Positions 27,406 to 37,672 are shown, numbered from the stretch's first letter. The stretch: DNA of 64,000 nucleotides from Ignavibacteria bacterium UBA7675 (GCA_002483085.1 DLHF01000046.1:1-64000); one strand, 5' to 3'. Numbers and translations: made by a program. The notes: generated by a model not told the origin, from the letters alone.

Positions 27406-27604
27406 GGCGCTTCGGCCTCCGCCCTCGTGTTGCCTCTCCGCACCGCGCAGCACAGCCGCAGCATGGCTTTTCAACCGTCACCCGCAAGAAAAAGGCCACC
27501 CGCACATGCAACGACGGCTGGCGGAAAACTTCCGAACTACACGACAACGGGTGTGCGACCGGCGACAGCGGCTGAACGCCAGAGCGAAGAAGCCCGTGCC
27601 CATA
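27406..27604 (+). repeat. composite intergenic element, copy 5 (B then A)
   Basis: Module B lies at 27406-27466 (GGCGCTTCGGCCTCCGC, CTCCGCACCGCGCAGCAC) and a diverged module A at 27549-27604 (GTGTGCGACCGGCGACAGC, GAAGCCCGTGCC). It lies between the icmF-N terminator and the first IgGFc-domain gene. Confidence 0.82.
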
Positions 27605-27748
27605 CATTACCTTCGCAGAAGAACTAAAGGCAGCTCCAGACTAAAAAAAACGGGACGAAAGAAGGAACTGTTTGCTGGTGAGTTTTTTTGTATGTTACGG
27701 AATCGCTCGAAGCAACAGGAAAGATTGTATCCTATGCGGGGAGAAACT

Positions 27749-30700
27749 ATGAACATTGTACGCTCGCGCTGCCTTCTACTGATACTTTTGTACTGTCTTC
27801 TGGCCGCTGCATCTCTTCCGGCTGTAGCTCAGCCCGACACGCGCGGGCAGGAGTTTTACCTCACCTTTCCACCTAATTTTCACAATAACCTCGACAATCC
27901 ACAGGCCAGCCTTATCGACAGCCTGTATATTTTTATTGCAGCAACCGAACCAACAACAGGCCAGATTGCCTACCGAGACATCGACAACAACGCATTTGTC
28001 GTCAATTATTCGATTACTGATCCCTCGCAGGTGTACACATTCGGCATACCGTGGATAGACTTTGAACTGCGTGGATTCAACGACAGCGGTACGCTTATCA
28101 GCTACCATCAAAGCGCGAGTATTGCTCCACAGTCCTTTCGCATTACCAGCAGCAAAGACGTAGCAGTCTACGCCCTGAATCGCGCCGAAACAACCAGCGA
28201 TGCCATGCTCGTGCTGCCCACAGATGTGCTTGGTACAAAGTACCGCGTCATGGCGTACAATTCGGATTTTCGCGGCAATGAGGACATGGACACGCCTTCG
28301 CAACTGGCCGTTGTAGCCACGCGCGATAATACGGTGCTCACGATTCAGCCCACCGTGCCTGTGATGGGCTCCACACTGGGCACGATCACAGTACGCCTGA
28401 ACGCAGGTAATTCCTACTTGCTACAGGCTGCTCCCGGCGGACAATTGCCCGACCTGACCGGCACACTTGTAGAGTCGACTCAACCAGTAGCTGTATTCGG
28501 CGGCCACCAGCGCACACGCCTGCCAGTGCAAGACCCCTCGATGAACTCTCGCGATTACCTCATCGAGCAGATTCCCCCGATAGATGTGTGGGGCAAAAGC
28601 TATATCCTCACGCCCTTTCCCCCACCCGATAACCAGCAGGAAGAAGTCGTCGATATCGTGCGTGTGCTCGCTGCCAACGACAATACACAAGTGTTCATCG
28701 CAGACGAGCTCAAAGCCACGCTTGCCGCAGGTGAAGTATATGAAGAACTGCTACAAACAGCGTCGTTGCTCACCGCTTCGGAGAATGTGCTTGTAGCACA
28801 GTACAAGCAGACCTCGCGGGATGGCGGCAACCTGCGCCTCGCCGACCCGTTTATGATCATTGTCCCGCCTCGAAAGCAGTTCCTTCAGTCGTACCTGTGT
28901 ATCAATGCACAATCCTACGCAGATAAGCGCATTTATTTCCGGCAGTACATGACCCTGATATGCCACAAGAATTATGTTGCCTCGATGACAATCGACGGCG
29001 CGCAAGTCAACGCTGCCCTGTTCAAAGATATTCCCGGCACGTGCTACACATACGCTTGGGTTCCTACAAGCGACGGCTCGCATCATGTAGAAGGGCAAAA
29101 TCCATTTGGCCTCTATGTGTATGGCTACGGCACATTGGATTCCTACGGCTATACCGGCGGAATGGCTTTCCACAAAGAAGATGAAGACTTCGTCCATGTT
29201 TCGTCGGATACCGTGCTCTGCACTGGCGACAGCCTACAGCTTTCCATCACAGGAGGCACTTCTTATTCGTGGTCGCCTGCCAACGGGCTGAGCTGTACCG
29301 ACTGTGCAAACCCAGTAGCGAAGCCCCAAACAGCTACAACCTATAACGTGTCGTTCACCGATGCCTTTGGCTGCGAACACAAGCGCAGTATTGCGGTCGA
29401 TGTACAGCCCTATCCAAAGCCGGTGGTAAGCAGCGATACAACAATGTGCAGTGGGCAATCGGTTGTGCTCAAAGCTTCGGGTGGGCGCTTCTATCAGTGG
29501 TCGCCATCCAGTGGGCTGAGCTGCACCGATTGTGCATCGCCTACAGCAAACCCGACTAAAACAACGACATACACCGTGGTAATAAGCAACGGCGGTACGT
29601 GCTTTGCTACAGACAGCGTCACGGTTGCCGTCCGCTTTGCTCCGATTGATGCTCTGCCATCCGATACACTGATGTGCACGAACGATTCCATAGCCTTTCA
29701 TCTGCCGGCAGAAGGCTTTTCTTACAAGTGGACACCGGCTACAGGGCTGAGCTGTACCGATTGCCCTAATCCTATAGCTCGACCGACCAAAACGACAAAA
29801 TACATTGTAGTAATGACCAACGACGCTGGCTGCAAAGTCGCCAAAGCTGTGACGGTGACTGTGGTAGCTCTGCCGATTGTCAATATTACACGCGACCTTA
29901 CGCTGTGCAGCAACGATCCGCCGGTAAGGCTGCTCGCTAAAGGCGGTAATTATTACCAGTGGTCGCCCGCCGATGGGCTGAGCTGTACCGACTGCGCGAG
30001 CCCGCTCGCGAAACCGTCGGCAACAACAACCTACACTGTACATATTTCTATTACCAATACCTGTGCGGCAACAACAACTGTCACTATTACTGTACCGCCC
30101 ACACCGGTGCCGGATATTTCTACCGATACAACAGTGTGCCTGAATACTGCTGTGCAACTGCACGCTTCGGGCGGAACAACATACGCGTGGTCGCCTGCCG
30201 ATGGACTGAGCTGCACCACCTGCCCCGATCCGCTCGCGCTTCCGCAGAAAAGCACCTTGTATCGCGTAGCAATAGCCAACGACGAAGGCTGCTCTGTAGA
30301 AGACAGCGTGCAAGTTACGGTGATTAGTCCTGCCGACATATCCGTGAGCCCCGATGTGGAAGTATGCCGGGGTTCTTCGGCTTCGCTGAGCGCTAGCGGT
30401 GGAAGCGCCTACCAGTGGTCGCCCGCCGATGGGCTGAGCTGTACCGATTGCCCGGCTCCTGAGGCTACGCCGAACGAAACAACGATCTACACCGTTGTCA
30501 TTACTGGCTCCGGCGGCTGTATGGTAGAGCGCTCCGTAGCTGTTACCGTCCTTCCTGCCCCTCAGCTTGTCGTCGGCCCGGATGCTTCTGTGTGCCGTGG
30601 ACAAAGCACAGTTCTCCAGGCATCAGGAGGCGTAGATTATGAGTGGTGGCCTGCGACCAGCCTAAGCTGTAGTAATTGCTCCAACCCTACAGCTACTCCC

Positions 30701-31822
30701 ACATCAACAACACAGTATTATGTGCGGGCGTCGAATGGAAGTTGTTCGCAGATCGACTCCGTGATGGTAACAGTAGCCCCCTGCAATCTGAAAGCAGAGT
30801 TCTCTACAGAAGAATTTCCTCCGCTGCTGCTGTGCAATTCTGCCGAAGGCCGATGCGTATTTCGCAATACCGGAGAAGACCCGATTATCGTAACAAGCTG
30901 GCAAATCAGCGAGGATAAAACATCTTCCTTTGTGCTGCGCGAGCTTGGCCTGACACCGCCGTACACCCTTGCCCCGAGCGATTCGTTAGTGTTTGGCATC
31001 GGATTCCAGCCTCAGCAAACTGGCTCGCTATCAGCCTTGCTCACGATTACAGTACAGGACGCTCCAGTATTTACGCAAAAACTGTCGGGAGAGGGCTACA
31101 AAAGAACACTTTCTCTTTCGCTGGGACCGGACATCTACACAACAATCGGCGATACAATTGCACTGCATATTGTTGCTGCTTGCGACAACTGGAGCGAAGC
31201 GCAGATTAGTAAGATATTGCTCGATATTACCTATCCTATCCAATGGCTAGCCTACAGTGGTACGGCAACCGCCATCGATCCATCGTGGCAAGTGTCGGCT
31301 GCCGAACTTCCCGGCGCAGACCGCGAAGAAAAGACTTTGCACATCTCTGTTGAGGGCAGCCAGCCTCTGACTGCTAATGGCACGGTGGCGACTGTTTACA
31401 TTATTCCATTCCTTACAACACAGCAAGTGTACACGCCCCGAGTCTCGGCTTCTGCCCCGGACCGGGAAGTCTGCGTGGCAACTGTTGCCGAAGCAAATTC
31501 AATCGACTTAACACTGTGCGTACCGCATCTGCGCCCCATACGCTACAGCGGCTCGGCCTACAAGTTTGAAATCGCAGGCGGCACAGCAGCTTCGGGCGAA
31601 CATGTGCATGTGTATTACGGAGTAGCTCTCCAAGCACATTCCACAATTGAGCTCTACGACTGCCTTGGGCAATTGCTCCGCACTATCGACCTCGGAACGC
31701 TGGATGCAGGGGACTACCGGCACGAGATAGAGATGCAGAACCTCTCACGTGGCATGTATATCATGCGCTATAAATCAGGGCCATACAGTCGCAGTATTCC
31801 TTTTCTCTTCGGCGCTGAATAG
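27749..31822 (+). CDS. giant secreted IgGFc-binding-N-domain protein with seven 77-aa repeats
   Basis: 1357 aa. Start ATG 27749 is chosen for GGGGAG 6 nt upstream and the signal peptide (LLLILLYCLLAAASLPAVAQ); ATG 27734 is possible. Mature residues to about 470 form the IgGFc_binding N-terminal domain (TRGQEFYLTFPPNF, TSDAMLVLPTDVLGTKY, VFGGHQRTRLPV, LYVYGYGTLDSYGYTGGMAF). Seven repeats of about 77 aa follow (about 485-1010), each with a D-x-x-x-C start, a Y-x-W-S/T-P core, GLSCTDC and T-T-x-Y-x-V. Then come a Hydin-like segment (CVFRNTGEDPIIVTSW), a cohesin-like region and a terminal sorting-type domain (IELYDCLGQLLRTI, LSRGMYIMRY). Despite the Pfam name, IgG binding is not implied. Likely a surface adhesin or gliding-related protein exported by type IX secretion; this is inference. 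Confidence 0.85.
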   Translation: MNIVRSRCLLLILLYCLLAAASLPAVAQPDTRGQEFYLTFPPNFHNNLDNPQASLIDSLYIFIAATEPTTGQIAYRDIDNNAFVVNYSITDPSQVYTFGIPWIDFELRGFNDSGTLISYHQSASIAPQSFRITSSKDVAVYALNRAETTSDAMLVLPTDVLGTKYRVMAYNSDFRGNEDMDTPSQLAVVATRDNTVLTIQPTVPVMGSTLGTITVRLNAGNSYLLQAAPGGQLPDLTGTLVESTQPVAVFGGHQRTRLPVQDPSMNSRDYLIEQIPPIDVWGKSYILTPFPPPDNQQEEVVDIVRVLAANDNTQVFIADELKATLAAGEVYEELLQTASLLTASENVLVAQYKQTSRDGGNLRLADPFMIIVPPRKQFLQSYLCINAQSYADKRIYFRQYMTLICHKNYVASMTIDGAQVNAALFKDIPGTCYTYAWVPTSDGSHHVEGQNPFGLYVYGYGTLDSYGYTGGMAFHKEDEDFVHVSSDTVLCTGDSLQLSITGGTSYSWSPANGLSCTDCANPVAKPQTATTYNVSFTDAFGCEHKRSIAVDVQPYPKPVVSSDTTMCSGQSVVLKASGGRFYQWSPSSGLSCTDCASPTANPTKTTTYTVVISNGGTCFATDSVTVAVRFAPIDALPSDTLMCTNDSIAFHLPAEGFSYKWTPATGLSCTDCPNPIARPTKTTKYIVVMTNDAGCKVAKAVTVTVVALPIVNITRDLTLCSNDPPVRLLAKGGNYYQWSPADGLSCTDCASPLAKPSATTTYTVHISITNTCAATTTVTITVPPTPVPDISTDTTVCLNTAVQLHASGGTTYAWSPADGLSCTTCPDPLALPQKSTLYRVAIANDEGCSVEDSVQVTVISPADISVSPDVEVCRGSSASLSASGGSAYQWSPADGLSCTDCPAPEATPNETTIYTVVITGSGGCMVERSVAVTVLPAPQLVVGPDASVCRGQSTVLQASGGVDYEWWPATSLSCSNCSNPTATPTSTTQYYVRASNGSCSQIDSVMVTVAPCNLKAEFSTEEFPPLLLCNSAEGRCVFRNTGEDPIIVTSWQISEDKTSSFVLRELGLTPPYTLAPSDSLVFGIGFQPQQTGSLSALLTITVQDAPVFTQKLSGEGYKRTLSLSLGPDIYTTIGDTIALHIVAACDNWSEAQISKILLDITYPIQWLAYSGTATAIDPSWQVSAAELPGADREEKTLHISVEGSQPLTANGTVATVYIIPFLTTQQVYTPRVSASAPDREVCVATVAEANSIDLTLCVPHLRPIRYSGSAYKFEIAGGTAASGEHVHVYYGVALQAHSTIELYDCLGQLLRTIDLGTLDAGDYRHEIEMQNLSRGMYIMRYKSGPYSRSIPFLFGAE

Positions 31823-31910
31823 TGGGAAAACCAGCGTCGGTTTTGCGGGACACAATCATGCCGGGTATGTATTGGAGCTACCTACAGTTGATGACAAAAA
31901 TAAAAAATGG

Positions 31911-32046
31911 TGGCACGGGCGTCGCTCGGGCGCTCGGCTCGTCGCTGTCACCGGTCGCAAAACCGCTGCGGTGGAGGTCGGCCAGCCACGCAACGGCAAT
32001 GCTGCGCGGTGCGGAGACCCAAAGCAAGAGCGAAGACGGCGGCGCT
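31911..32046 (-). repeat. composite intergenic element, copy 6 (inverted, compact)
   Basis: On the minus strand module B (31984-32046: GTCTCCGCACCGCGCAGCAT, then CCGTTGCGTGG) is followed at once by module A (31911-31973: TTGCGACCGGTGACAGCGAC, GCGACGCCCGTGCCA). This is the tightest copy, with almost no DNA between modules. It ends 48 bp before the signal peptide of the next gene. Confidence 0.88.
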
Positions 32047-32094
32047 CTTATTGCAAAAGCTAAAAAGCACGATGCTCAGCAGCACCAGGCTCTA

Positions 32095-35000
32095 TTGGCA
32101 GTTCGCGTGCTGATCGTATTCTTGGCATTGGTATGTCTACCCGCTATGTGCAGCGCAGCGGGACAGCCCGACAACAGAGGCGTTGATTTTTACTTCACGT
32201 TCCTGCCCAATTATCACAGCAACGACAACTCCAATATACGCGATAGCCTGTACCTTGTCATTGCCGCCGAAGAAGCAGCAACAGGTGTGATCACACTGCG
32301 CGATATTAACGGCACGGAGACAACGATAAATTTTTCTATTCCCGATCCGGCTACCGTCTACCGCACTGGGCTTCCGTGGCGCCCGTATGAACTGCGAGGC
32401 TGCAATCGCAACGGCACTCTCAACTTCGGCGGAGCTGATAATCAGAATGGAAAAGTTGCTCCACAGTCCGTTCATATTACCTCGGATAAAGAGGTCGCTG
32501 TCTACGCGCTCAGCCAGGCTGCAAAAACCAGCGATGCAATGATGGTGCTTCCCACAGATGTTCTCGATAGCCTCTACTACGTGATGTCTTATTATTCCGA
32601 TGCCCGCGTGGAAACTGATATATTCGGTACAAAACGGCTCACAGCACAAAGCACGCCTTCGCAATGCGCTATTACAGCAGTAGAGGACAACACAGTTGTC
32701 ACGATCACGCCTTCGGTTCGCGTTCGCAATGGAATAACAACGCCTTTTTCGATTACACTACAGCGGGGCGACTCCTACCTGCTCCAAGCCGATATGTACA
32801 CCAATATTCCCAACGCCGATCTTACAGGTACAGCAATAGAATCGACAAAGCCTGTTGCGGTATTTGGCGGGCATCAGCGCAGCCTGCTCCCGGTTTCCTC
32901 TACCACACTTGTTTCCCGCGATTTTCTAGCCGAGCAAATGCTCCCCGTTTCCTCCTGGGGTAAGCGCTATCTGCTCACGCCATTCCCTTCGCCGCCCAAT
33001 CTGGCTGCCGGGTCCATGGATGTGTACAGGATATTAGCAGCGCACGACAACACAGAAATTCGCATCGGCGAAGCAGTAGTGGCTACCCTTCGCGCAGGCC
33101 AGTATTACCAAGCTCAGCTCAAGGAACCAGCCCTCGTAGAAGCATCGCAAGACGTGCTGGTAGCGCAGTACAAAGGCTCATCGCAGGAGAGCGACACGGA
33201 CCGCCTCAGCGACCCATTTTTTATTCTCGTGCCACCTCTCAAACAATTCCTGAAGTCATATACTTTTGCTGCTACGCAGGTGACAGCAACGCCCGCTGTG
33301 TACCGCGAACAGTATATCACAATCTTCTGCCCATCGGCAGCCTGTAGCACGATTGCTCTCGACGGCATCCAAGTAGACCAATCGCTGTTCAAACCCGTAC
33401 CGCTGTCGTGCTATTCGTATGCGTGGATTCGCGTGGGCGATGGAGCGCACAGAATTGAAGCCGAGAAAAACTTTGGGTTGTATGTGTATGGCTACGGTTT
33501 TGCAGACTCCTATGGCTATGTAGGCGGTATGGCTTTTACCGCAGAAAAAGAACCTGCTATTGTGGCTCTGGGCGACACGACTCTGTGCCGTGGCGATACG
33601 GCGCGGCTCTCGGCTTCTGGTGGTGTATTGTACGCGTGGACGGGCGACCATCTGTCGTGTACGGATTGCCCCAATCCTACAGCCGTACCCGAGGTAAGCA
33701 CTCTGTACACTGTGGCGATTACCGACGAAAATGGCTGTGCTTACGAGCGCAAAATTTCTGTGCGGGTAAATCAACCACCAATTGCGGTGTGTAGTAGCGA
33801 TACGGCAATCTGTACCGGCTCGCAGGTGACAATTTCGGCATCGGGAGGGTCGGGCGTGCAGTGGTCGCCCCCAGAAGGTTTGAGCTGTGTGGATTGCCCC
33901 GCGCCAATAGCTTCCCCCCGCCAGCCGACAATGTACGTGGCTACTGTTGTCAATACATTTGGCTGCACGGCAGTCGACAGCGTGTTTGTGGATGTTTCTC
34001 CTTTTCCCATTGCTGCTATCGCCAACGACACAACCGTATGCACCGATACACCTGTGCTGCTTCAGGCATCCGGCGGTACGCGGTACGTTTGGTTTCCATC
34101 CAATGGTTTGAGCTGTACAAACTGTTCCTCGCCAACCGCGATCACAAGCCAAACTCGCATGTACTATGTGCAGGTGTTCAACGATGCGGGATGCAGCGTA
34201 CTTGATTCCGTACTTGTGACAATTAAACCATGCCAAAGTATTTCTTCGATCAATAGCGCAGTGGTATTTGGGGAGTTTTCCCTGTGCGATTCCGTCGAAC
34301 AATTATGCTCAGTGAGCAATGTGGGCAACGCACCATTGGATGTTTTTTCGTGGGCACTGCGCGGTAATAATGCGACGGCATTTTCCGCCTTCCCTGTGTT
34401 GCCCAATGGCAGCGACTTTCCTGTTACGCTCGCGCCCGGCGATTCGCTGCATTTTCGGATTGTGTTTCATCCCGAATACACGGGCTCTCTTACAGCACAG
34501 CTCGCCGTACAGACATCTGGTGCGCCAAGCGAGGCAGTGTGTGTATTGCAAGGTGGCGGCGTAAAAGGAACTGTCGCTTTTTCGCTTGTACCGCGCATCG
34601 CGGCAACGGAAGCTGGTGCTGTTGCAGGCTTCGATATTCGCGCCGACAACGGCGACTGGAACAACGCCGCACTCAACCAGCTCGTGCTTGAAGTCAACTA
34701 TCAGACCGAATGGCTGGCGTATGCTGGCACAATTATTCCGGGGGCGGCTGTCGACAATACATGGCAGTTTACTGCGGAAGAACAACTGGAAGGCAATGGC
34801 ACGTACACAACCGTTATCACAGCCGTGGGCGCGACGCCGCTGGCAGCATCTGGCACAATTGCGACAGTGCAAATGGATGTATTTTTAGACACCGACAGGC
34901 TGCTTACTCCTACTCTTCGCGTTGTGCCCATAGGACGCGAACGCTGCGTGGAAGTGCAGACAACGGCAGAGCCTCTTGATGTTTCTACATGCGCCCGGCA

Positions 35001-35292
35001 ATTGCGCCCAATCCGGTACACCGGTCAGCCGCTGTTTGTCGAGATGCCGGGCGGCACAGTAGAAACAGATGGTATGATAGAACTCCGCTACGGCGTTCCT
35101 TTTGCCAGCGATGTACATATCGAAGTGTACACAGCTATGGGGCAGATCCTTTACAAGTACAGCACTTCGTACAGCGGAGCTACACAAGATCAGTATGTCG
35201 TCGACCTGCGGCACTGCGCTCAGCAAATGCTTATCGTGCGGTGCTGGATCGCAGGTCGATGGATGACAAAGCAGGTGTTGCTGGTGAGATAA
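32095..35292 (+). CDS. secreted IgGFc-binding-N-domain protein with three 77-aa repeats
   Basis: About 1065 aa if started at TTG 32095, which yields a signal peptide (AVRVLIVFLALVCLPAMCSA). No in-frame ATG lies between the upstream composite element and the signal peptide. ATG 32072 opens MLSSTRLYWQF, resembling the paralogue's MLTSNLFRSIY, but in another frame, so a 1-nt indel is possible. Domains: IgGFc_binding N (to about 480; NRGVDFYFTFLPNYHSN, TSDAMMVLPTDVL, YGYGFADSYGYVGGMAF), three GLSC-type repeats (about 485-710), a Hydin-like segment (CSVSNVGNAPLDVFSW), a cohesin-like domain and a sorting-type end (IEVYTAMGQILYKY). It lies 0.3 kb after its seven-repeat paralogue. Surface role inferred. 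Confidence 0.8.
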   Translation: MAVRVLIVFLALVCLPAMCSAAGQPDNRGVDFYFTFLPNYHSNDNSNIRDSLYLVIAAEEAATGVITLRDINGTETTINFSIPDPATVYRTGLPWRPYELRGCNRNGTLNFGGADNQNGKVAPQSVHITSDKEVAVYALSQAAKTSDAMMVLPTDVLDSLYYVMSYYSDARVETDIFGTKRLTAQSTPSQCAITAVEDNTVVTITPSVRVRNGITTPFSITLQRGDSYLLQADMYTNIPNADLTGTAIESTKPVAVFGGHQRSLLPVSSTTLVSRDFLAEQMLPVSSWGKRYLLTPFPSPPNLAAGSMDVYRILAAHDNTEIRIGEAVVATLRAGQYYQAQLKEPALVEASQDVLVAQYKGSSQESDTDRLSDPFFILVPPLKQFLKSYTFAATQVTATPAVYREQYITIFCPSAACSTIALDGIQVDQSLFKPVPLSCYSYAWIRVGDGAHRIEAEKNFGLYVYGYGFADSYGYVGGMAFTAEKEPAIVALGDTTLCRGDTARLSASGGVLYAWTGDHLSCTDCPNPTAVPEVSTLYTVAITDENGCAYERKISVRVNQPPIAVCSSDTAICTGSQVTISASGGSGVQWSPPEGLSCVDCPAPIASPRQPTMYVATVVNTFGCTAVDSVFVDVSPFPIAAIANDTTVCTDTPVLLQASGGTRYVWFPSNGLSCTNCSSPTAITSQTRMYYVQVFNDAGCSVLDSVLVTIKPCQSISSINSAVVFGEFSLCDSVEQLCSVSNVGNAPLDVFSWALRGNNATAFSAFPVLPNGSDFPVTLAPGDSLHFRIVFHPEYTGSLTAQLAVQTSGAPSEAVCVLQGGGVKGTVAFSLVPRIAATEAGAVAGFDIRADNGDWNNAALNQLVLEVNYQTEWLAYAGTIIPGAAVDNTWQFTAEEQLEGNGTYTTVITAVGATPLAASGTIATVQMDVFLDTDRLLTPTLRVVPIGRERCVEVQTTAEPLDVSTCARQLRPIRYTGQPLFVEMPGGTVETDGMIELRYGVPFASDVHIEVYTAMGQILYKYSTSYSGATQDQYVVDLRHCAQQMLIVRCWIAGRWMTKQVLLVR

Positions 35293-35331
35293 TGCATCTC
35301 GATGCACTCGCGATACATCTTGCTCAACTTA

Positions 35332-35538
35332 CTAGTTTTCTATATCATCCTTAATTATAACATATGACGCTTCATTTGCATACTGGGCTTTCACCTGATT
35401 ATACAACATCGGGTCATTCTCAACAGCATCGATCTGCACTTGGTGTTGCTGTTCGATGGTATTGATAGTGTGAGTGGTATAAACACCCGGGCTAAAAATC
35501 AGCGCGAGGTACAGCATGACGCACAAAAGAGCGAACAT
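35332..35538 (-). CDS. small single-pass membrane or secreted protein, unknown
   Basis: 68 aa from ATG 35538, chosen because GGAGA lies about 8 nt upstream; a longer frame to 35601 has no such site. One hydrophobic stretch (FALLCVMLYLALIFSPG) is followed by a polar, acidic tail (NTIEQQHQVQIDAVEND, VIIKDDIEN). I recognise no family. It faces the 32095 gene tail to tail. It could be a real small membrane protein or chance. Confidence 0.4.
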   Translation of the reverse strand: MFALLCVMLYLALIFSPGVYTTHTINTIEQQHQVQIDAVENDPMLYNQVKAQYANEASYVIIKDDIEN

Positions 35539-35806
35539 GGTGGTTCTCCAAAGTGGTATTGAAAAATATGAATAGGTGGTCCGCACCCGCGACGGGCGCA
35601 TGGATAACAGTACAGGCGATTAAGTTTTGGTTATGGCCATGGGCTAACAGCCGTATGAGCCTGGTGTCGACTGCATACGTGAACATTTAGAGAAGGCACA
35701 GCCCTCCTTTCCGCATAGAGTGGAAAATGTTGTGTTAATCTATGATCAATGCGATTCTGACAAATACTGAATGGGAAAAATCAGATTGGTTAGAATGAAG
35801 CTAACG
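35539..35806. other. AT-rich spacer, no gene seen
   Basis: 268 bp of lower-GC DNA ahead of the tandem repeats. I see no convincing frame, hairpin or element module. Confidence 0.4.
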
Positions 35807-36086
35807 ATTGATTAGAGTTTGAGAAGGTATGATTGGTTTGCATAGCGGCCTCCGGTGTAACGATTATTATTGCACTGACAGTTGATTAGGAGCTCAGAAC
35901 GTTGTGGTTGGTTTCCACAAAGCCTTCATTGCGATTAATTGACGTTATCAGTTAGTTGAGAAACTCAGAAGGTATGGTTGGTTCCCATAGTCTTCACTGC
36001 GATGATTGTAAGTTATCAGTTAGTTAAAAGTTCAGAAGGTAATGGCTGGTTTCCATACAATCCTTCACTGCGATGATTAACATTAG
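35807..36086 (+). repeat. degenerate tandem repeats, four units of about 70 bp
   Basis: Units begin near 35807, 35881, 35951 and 36019. Each has GTTAGTT/GTTGATT, then a CAGAAGGTATGGTTGGTTTC core, CATA, and TTCACTGCGATGATT before the next GTTATCA. Units 2-4 are most alike; the first is diverged. Divergence across the whole unit, with no constant-length spacers, argues against CRISPR. The array ends about 100 bp before an unrecognised gene and could act as a regulatory region or just be decaying satellite DNA. Confidence 0.8.
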
Positions 36087-36184
36087 TGTCTCTTTTTCTC
36101 GTGAACTTGGGGCAAATTTAATGTAATTTGACGGTATATACAAGAGATAAAATGGGTACCATGTTTTTTTTGTAGAATTTTAGT

Positions 36185-37672
36185 ATGAATTTTCTAAAAC
36201 AAGTTATTAACCTATTAGACAAATACGAACAGAAATTAGAGTTTTTCGACGAGGCTGATCTTGCGAATACAACCTTCCACAAGCTATATGACGGTGTAAA
36301 ATCAGGCAAATACTCAACCGATGAAGAAGCCTGCGGCGACATCTACCAGCTTGAAGCACCGGATGCACGCTATCGCAATCTTAAATCGCGCCTAAAGAAA
36401 AAGTTAGCGGGAAATCTTTTCTTTCTAAGAATTGAACAGCCGGAACATTCGGAATACCTCTCCACAGTTCATGACATATTCCATCAAGTTTACATATTAC
36501 ATACCCTTGGTAGTTTAGGGGCATCCGTGGCAGCTAATGAGGTTGCCGAACAGATTTTTGCAAAGGCACAAAAGTTCCACCTAACCAATGCCGCTGTGGA
36601 TAGCCTTCTGACACTTCGCAAGCGTGGAGCCTATCACGGTCAGTCAAAGGAATATCTACGCTACAGCGAATTACTCGACTACTATATTAGAGTACAAAGT
36701 GCCGAGATAAAAGCATCAAGCTATATAGAATCGATTAACATAATATTCACAAATACTAAATCTGATTCTCCCGGTATTATAGAACAATTAGAACATGCTG
36801 TCAGCGAAGTCTCTAATTTGTCAGATGAATACAAATCTCATTTCTTATTTCTCACTCATTACCGACTAAGCATTTACCTAAGCCAACTTAAAAAAGACAG
36901 TCTATTAGCACTGCAAGTATGTAATACTATAGATGAGTTCTATCACAAGTACCCTCATTTAGTAACTACGACCAGGATAGGTGAAATTGCTCTTGACAAA
37001 ACCATGGCATATTTCTATTTACGCCGCTATCGAGAGGGCGTTGAATATGCAAGACCCTATCTGCCAATATTTCGGGAAGGCGGGAATACATGGTTCACAT
37101 TTAGAGAAACATTCTGCTGGCTTCTAATCCATGGACAATGTTATACCGAGGCTCGCGAAGTTTACGAGGGGACAACTACTCACATCAGCTTCGACACTGG
37201 CATTGCCCATCGCAAAGAAACATGGCAAATCTTTGGCTTGTATCTCGCCTTTGTCGAAGGTGCAGAAACACCGGACATGGACAAGTTCATGAAAGACATG
37301 GAGGTGTACCGCGCCGACAAAAGTGGAGCCTATGTCACCGTGCTGGCTCTGAGCATTCTCGTTCTACTCCGCAAAGGCGACTACGACAGTATTATTACCC
37401 GCGATGAATACCTTAAAAAATACCTCACACGCTATCTGCGGGGTGAGGATCACGCACGTGGTGCTGCATTCTTCAAACTGCTGCGCCTTCTCGCAAAAAA
37501 CGACTTTAGCTTGGATGCTGTAAAGAAGTACGGAGAGAAACACATTGCCGTGCTGTACGACGCTTCGCTCCCGCTCGACGACTACGAGGTAATGCCCTAC
37601 GAACGCATGTGGGAATATGTCGTAGAGACGTTGACCGGCTCTGCGGGAACGGCTCTTCGCAGCATTAGCTAA
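36185..37672 (+). CDS. unrecognised all-helical (TPR-like) protein
   Basis: 495 aa, soluble, no signal peptide or membrane helix. It opens MNFLKQVINLLDKYEQKLEFF, and residues 60-80 hold a basic LKSRLKKKLAGNLFFL segment. The rest is alternating amphipathic helices with TPR-like patterns (YREGVEYARPYLPIFREGG, LLIHGQCYTEAREVYEG). No catalytic motif is visible. The middle (about 36690-37000) is clearly more AT-rich than neighbouring genes, and the upstream tandem repeats are AT-rich too, hinting at different ancestry or transfer. It lies between two IgGFc-domain paralogues, so a link to that surface system is possible but only by position. Confidence 0.75.
   Translation: MNFLKQVINLLDKYEQKLEFFDEADLANTTFHKLYDGVKSGKYSTDEEACGDIYQLEAPDARYRNLKSRLKKKLAGNLFFLRIEQPEHSEYLSTVHDIFHQVYILHTLGSLGASVAANEVAEQIFAKAQKFHLTNAAVDSLLTLRKRGAYHGQSKEYLRYSELLDYYIRVQSAEIKASSYIESINIIFTNTKSDSPGIIEQLEHAVSEVSNLSDEYKSHFLFLTHYRLSIYLSQLKKDSLLALQVCNTIDEFYHKYPHLVTTTRIGEIALDKTMAYFYLRRYREGVEYARPYLPIFREGGNTWFTFRETFCWLLIHGQCYTEAREVYEGTTTHISFDTGIAHRKETWQIFGLYLAFVEGAETPDMDKFMKDMEVYRADKSGAYVTVLALSILVLLRKGDYDSIITRDEYLKKYLTRYLRGEDHARGAAFFKLLRLLAKNDFSLDAVKKYGEKHIAVLYDASLPLDDYEVMPYERMWEYVVETLTGSAGTALRSIS

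Noticed and set aside
27374..27748. N-terminal extension of the first IgGFc-domain protein
   Set aside because: It would translate element copy 5 and precede the signal peptide; ATG 27749 has a good ribosome site.
35807..36086. CRISPR array
   Set aside because: Whole units diverge and there are no unique constant-length spacers or cas genes nearby.
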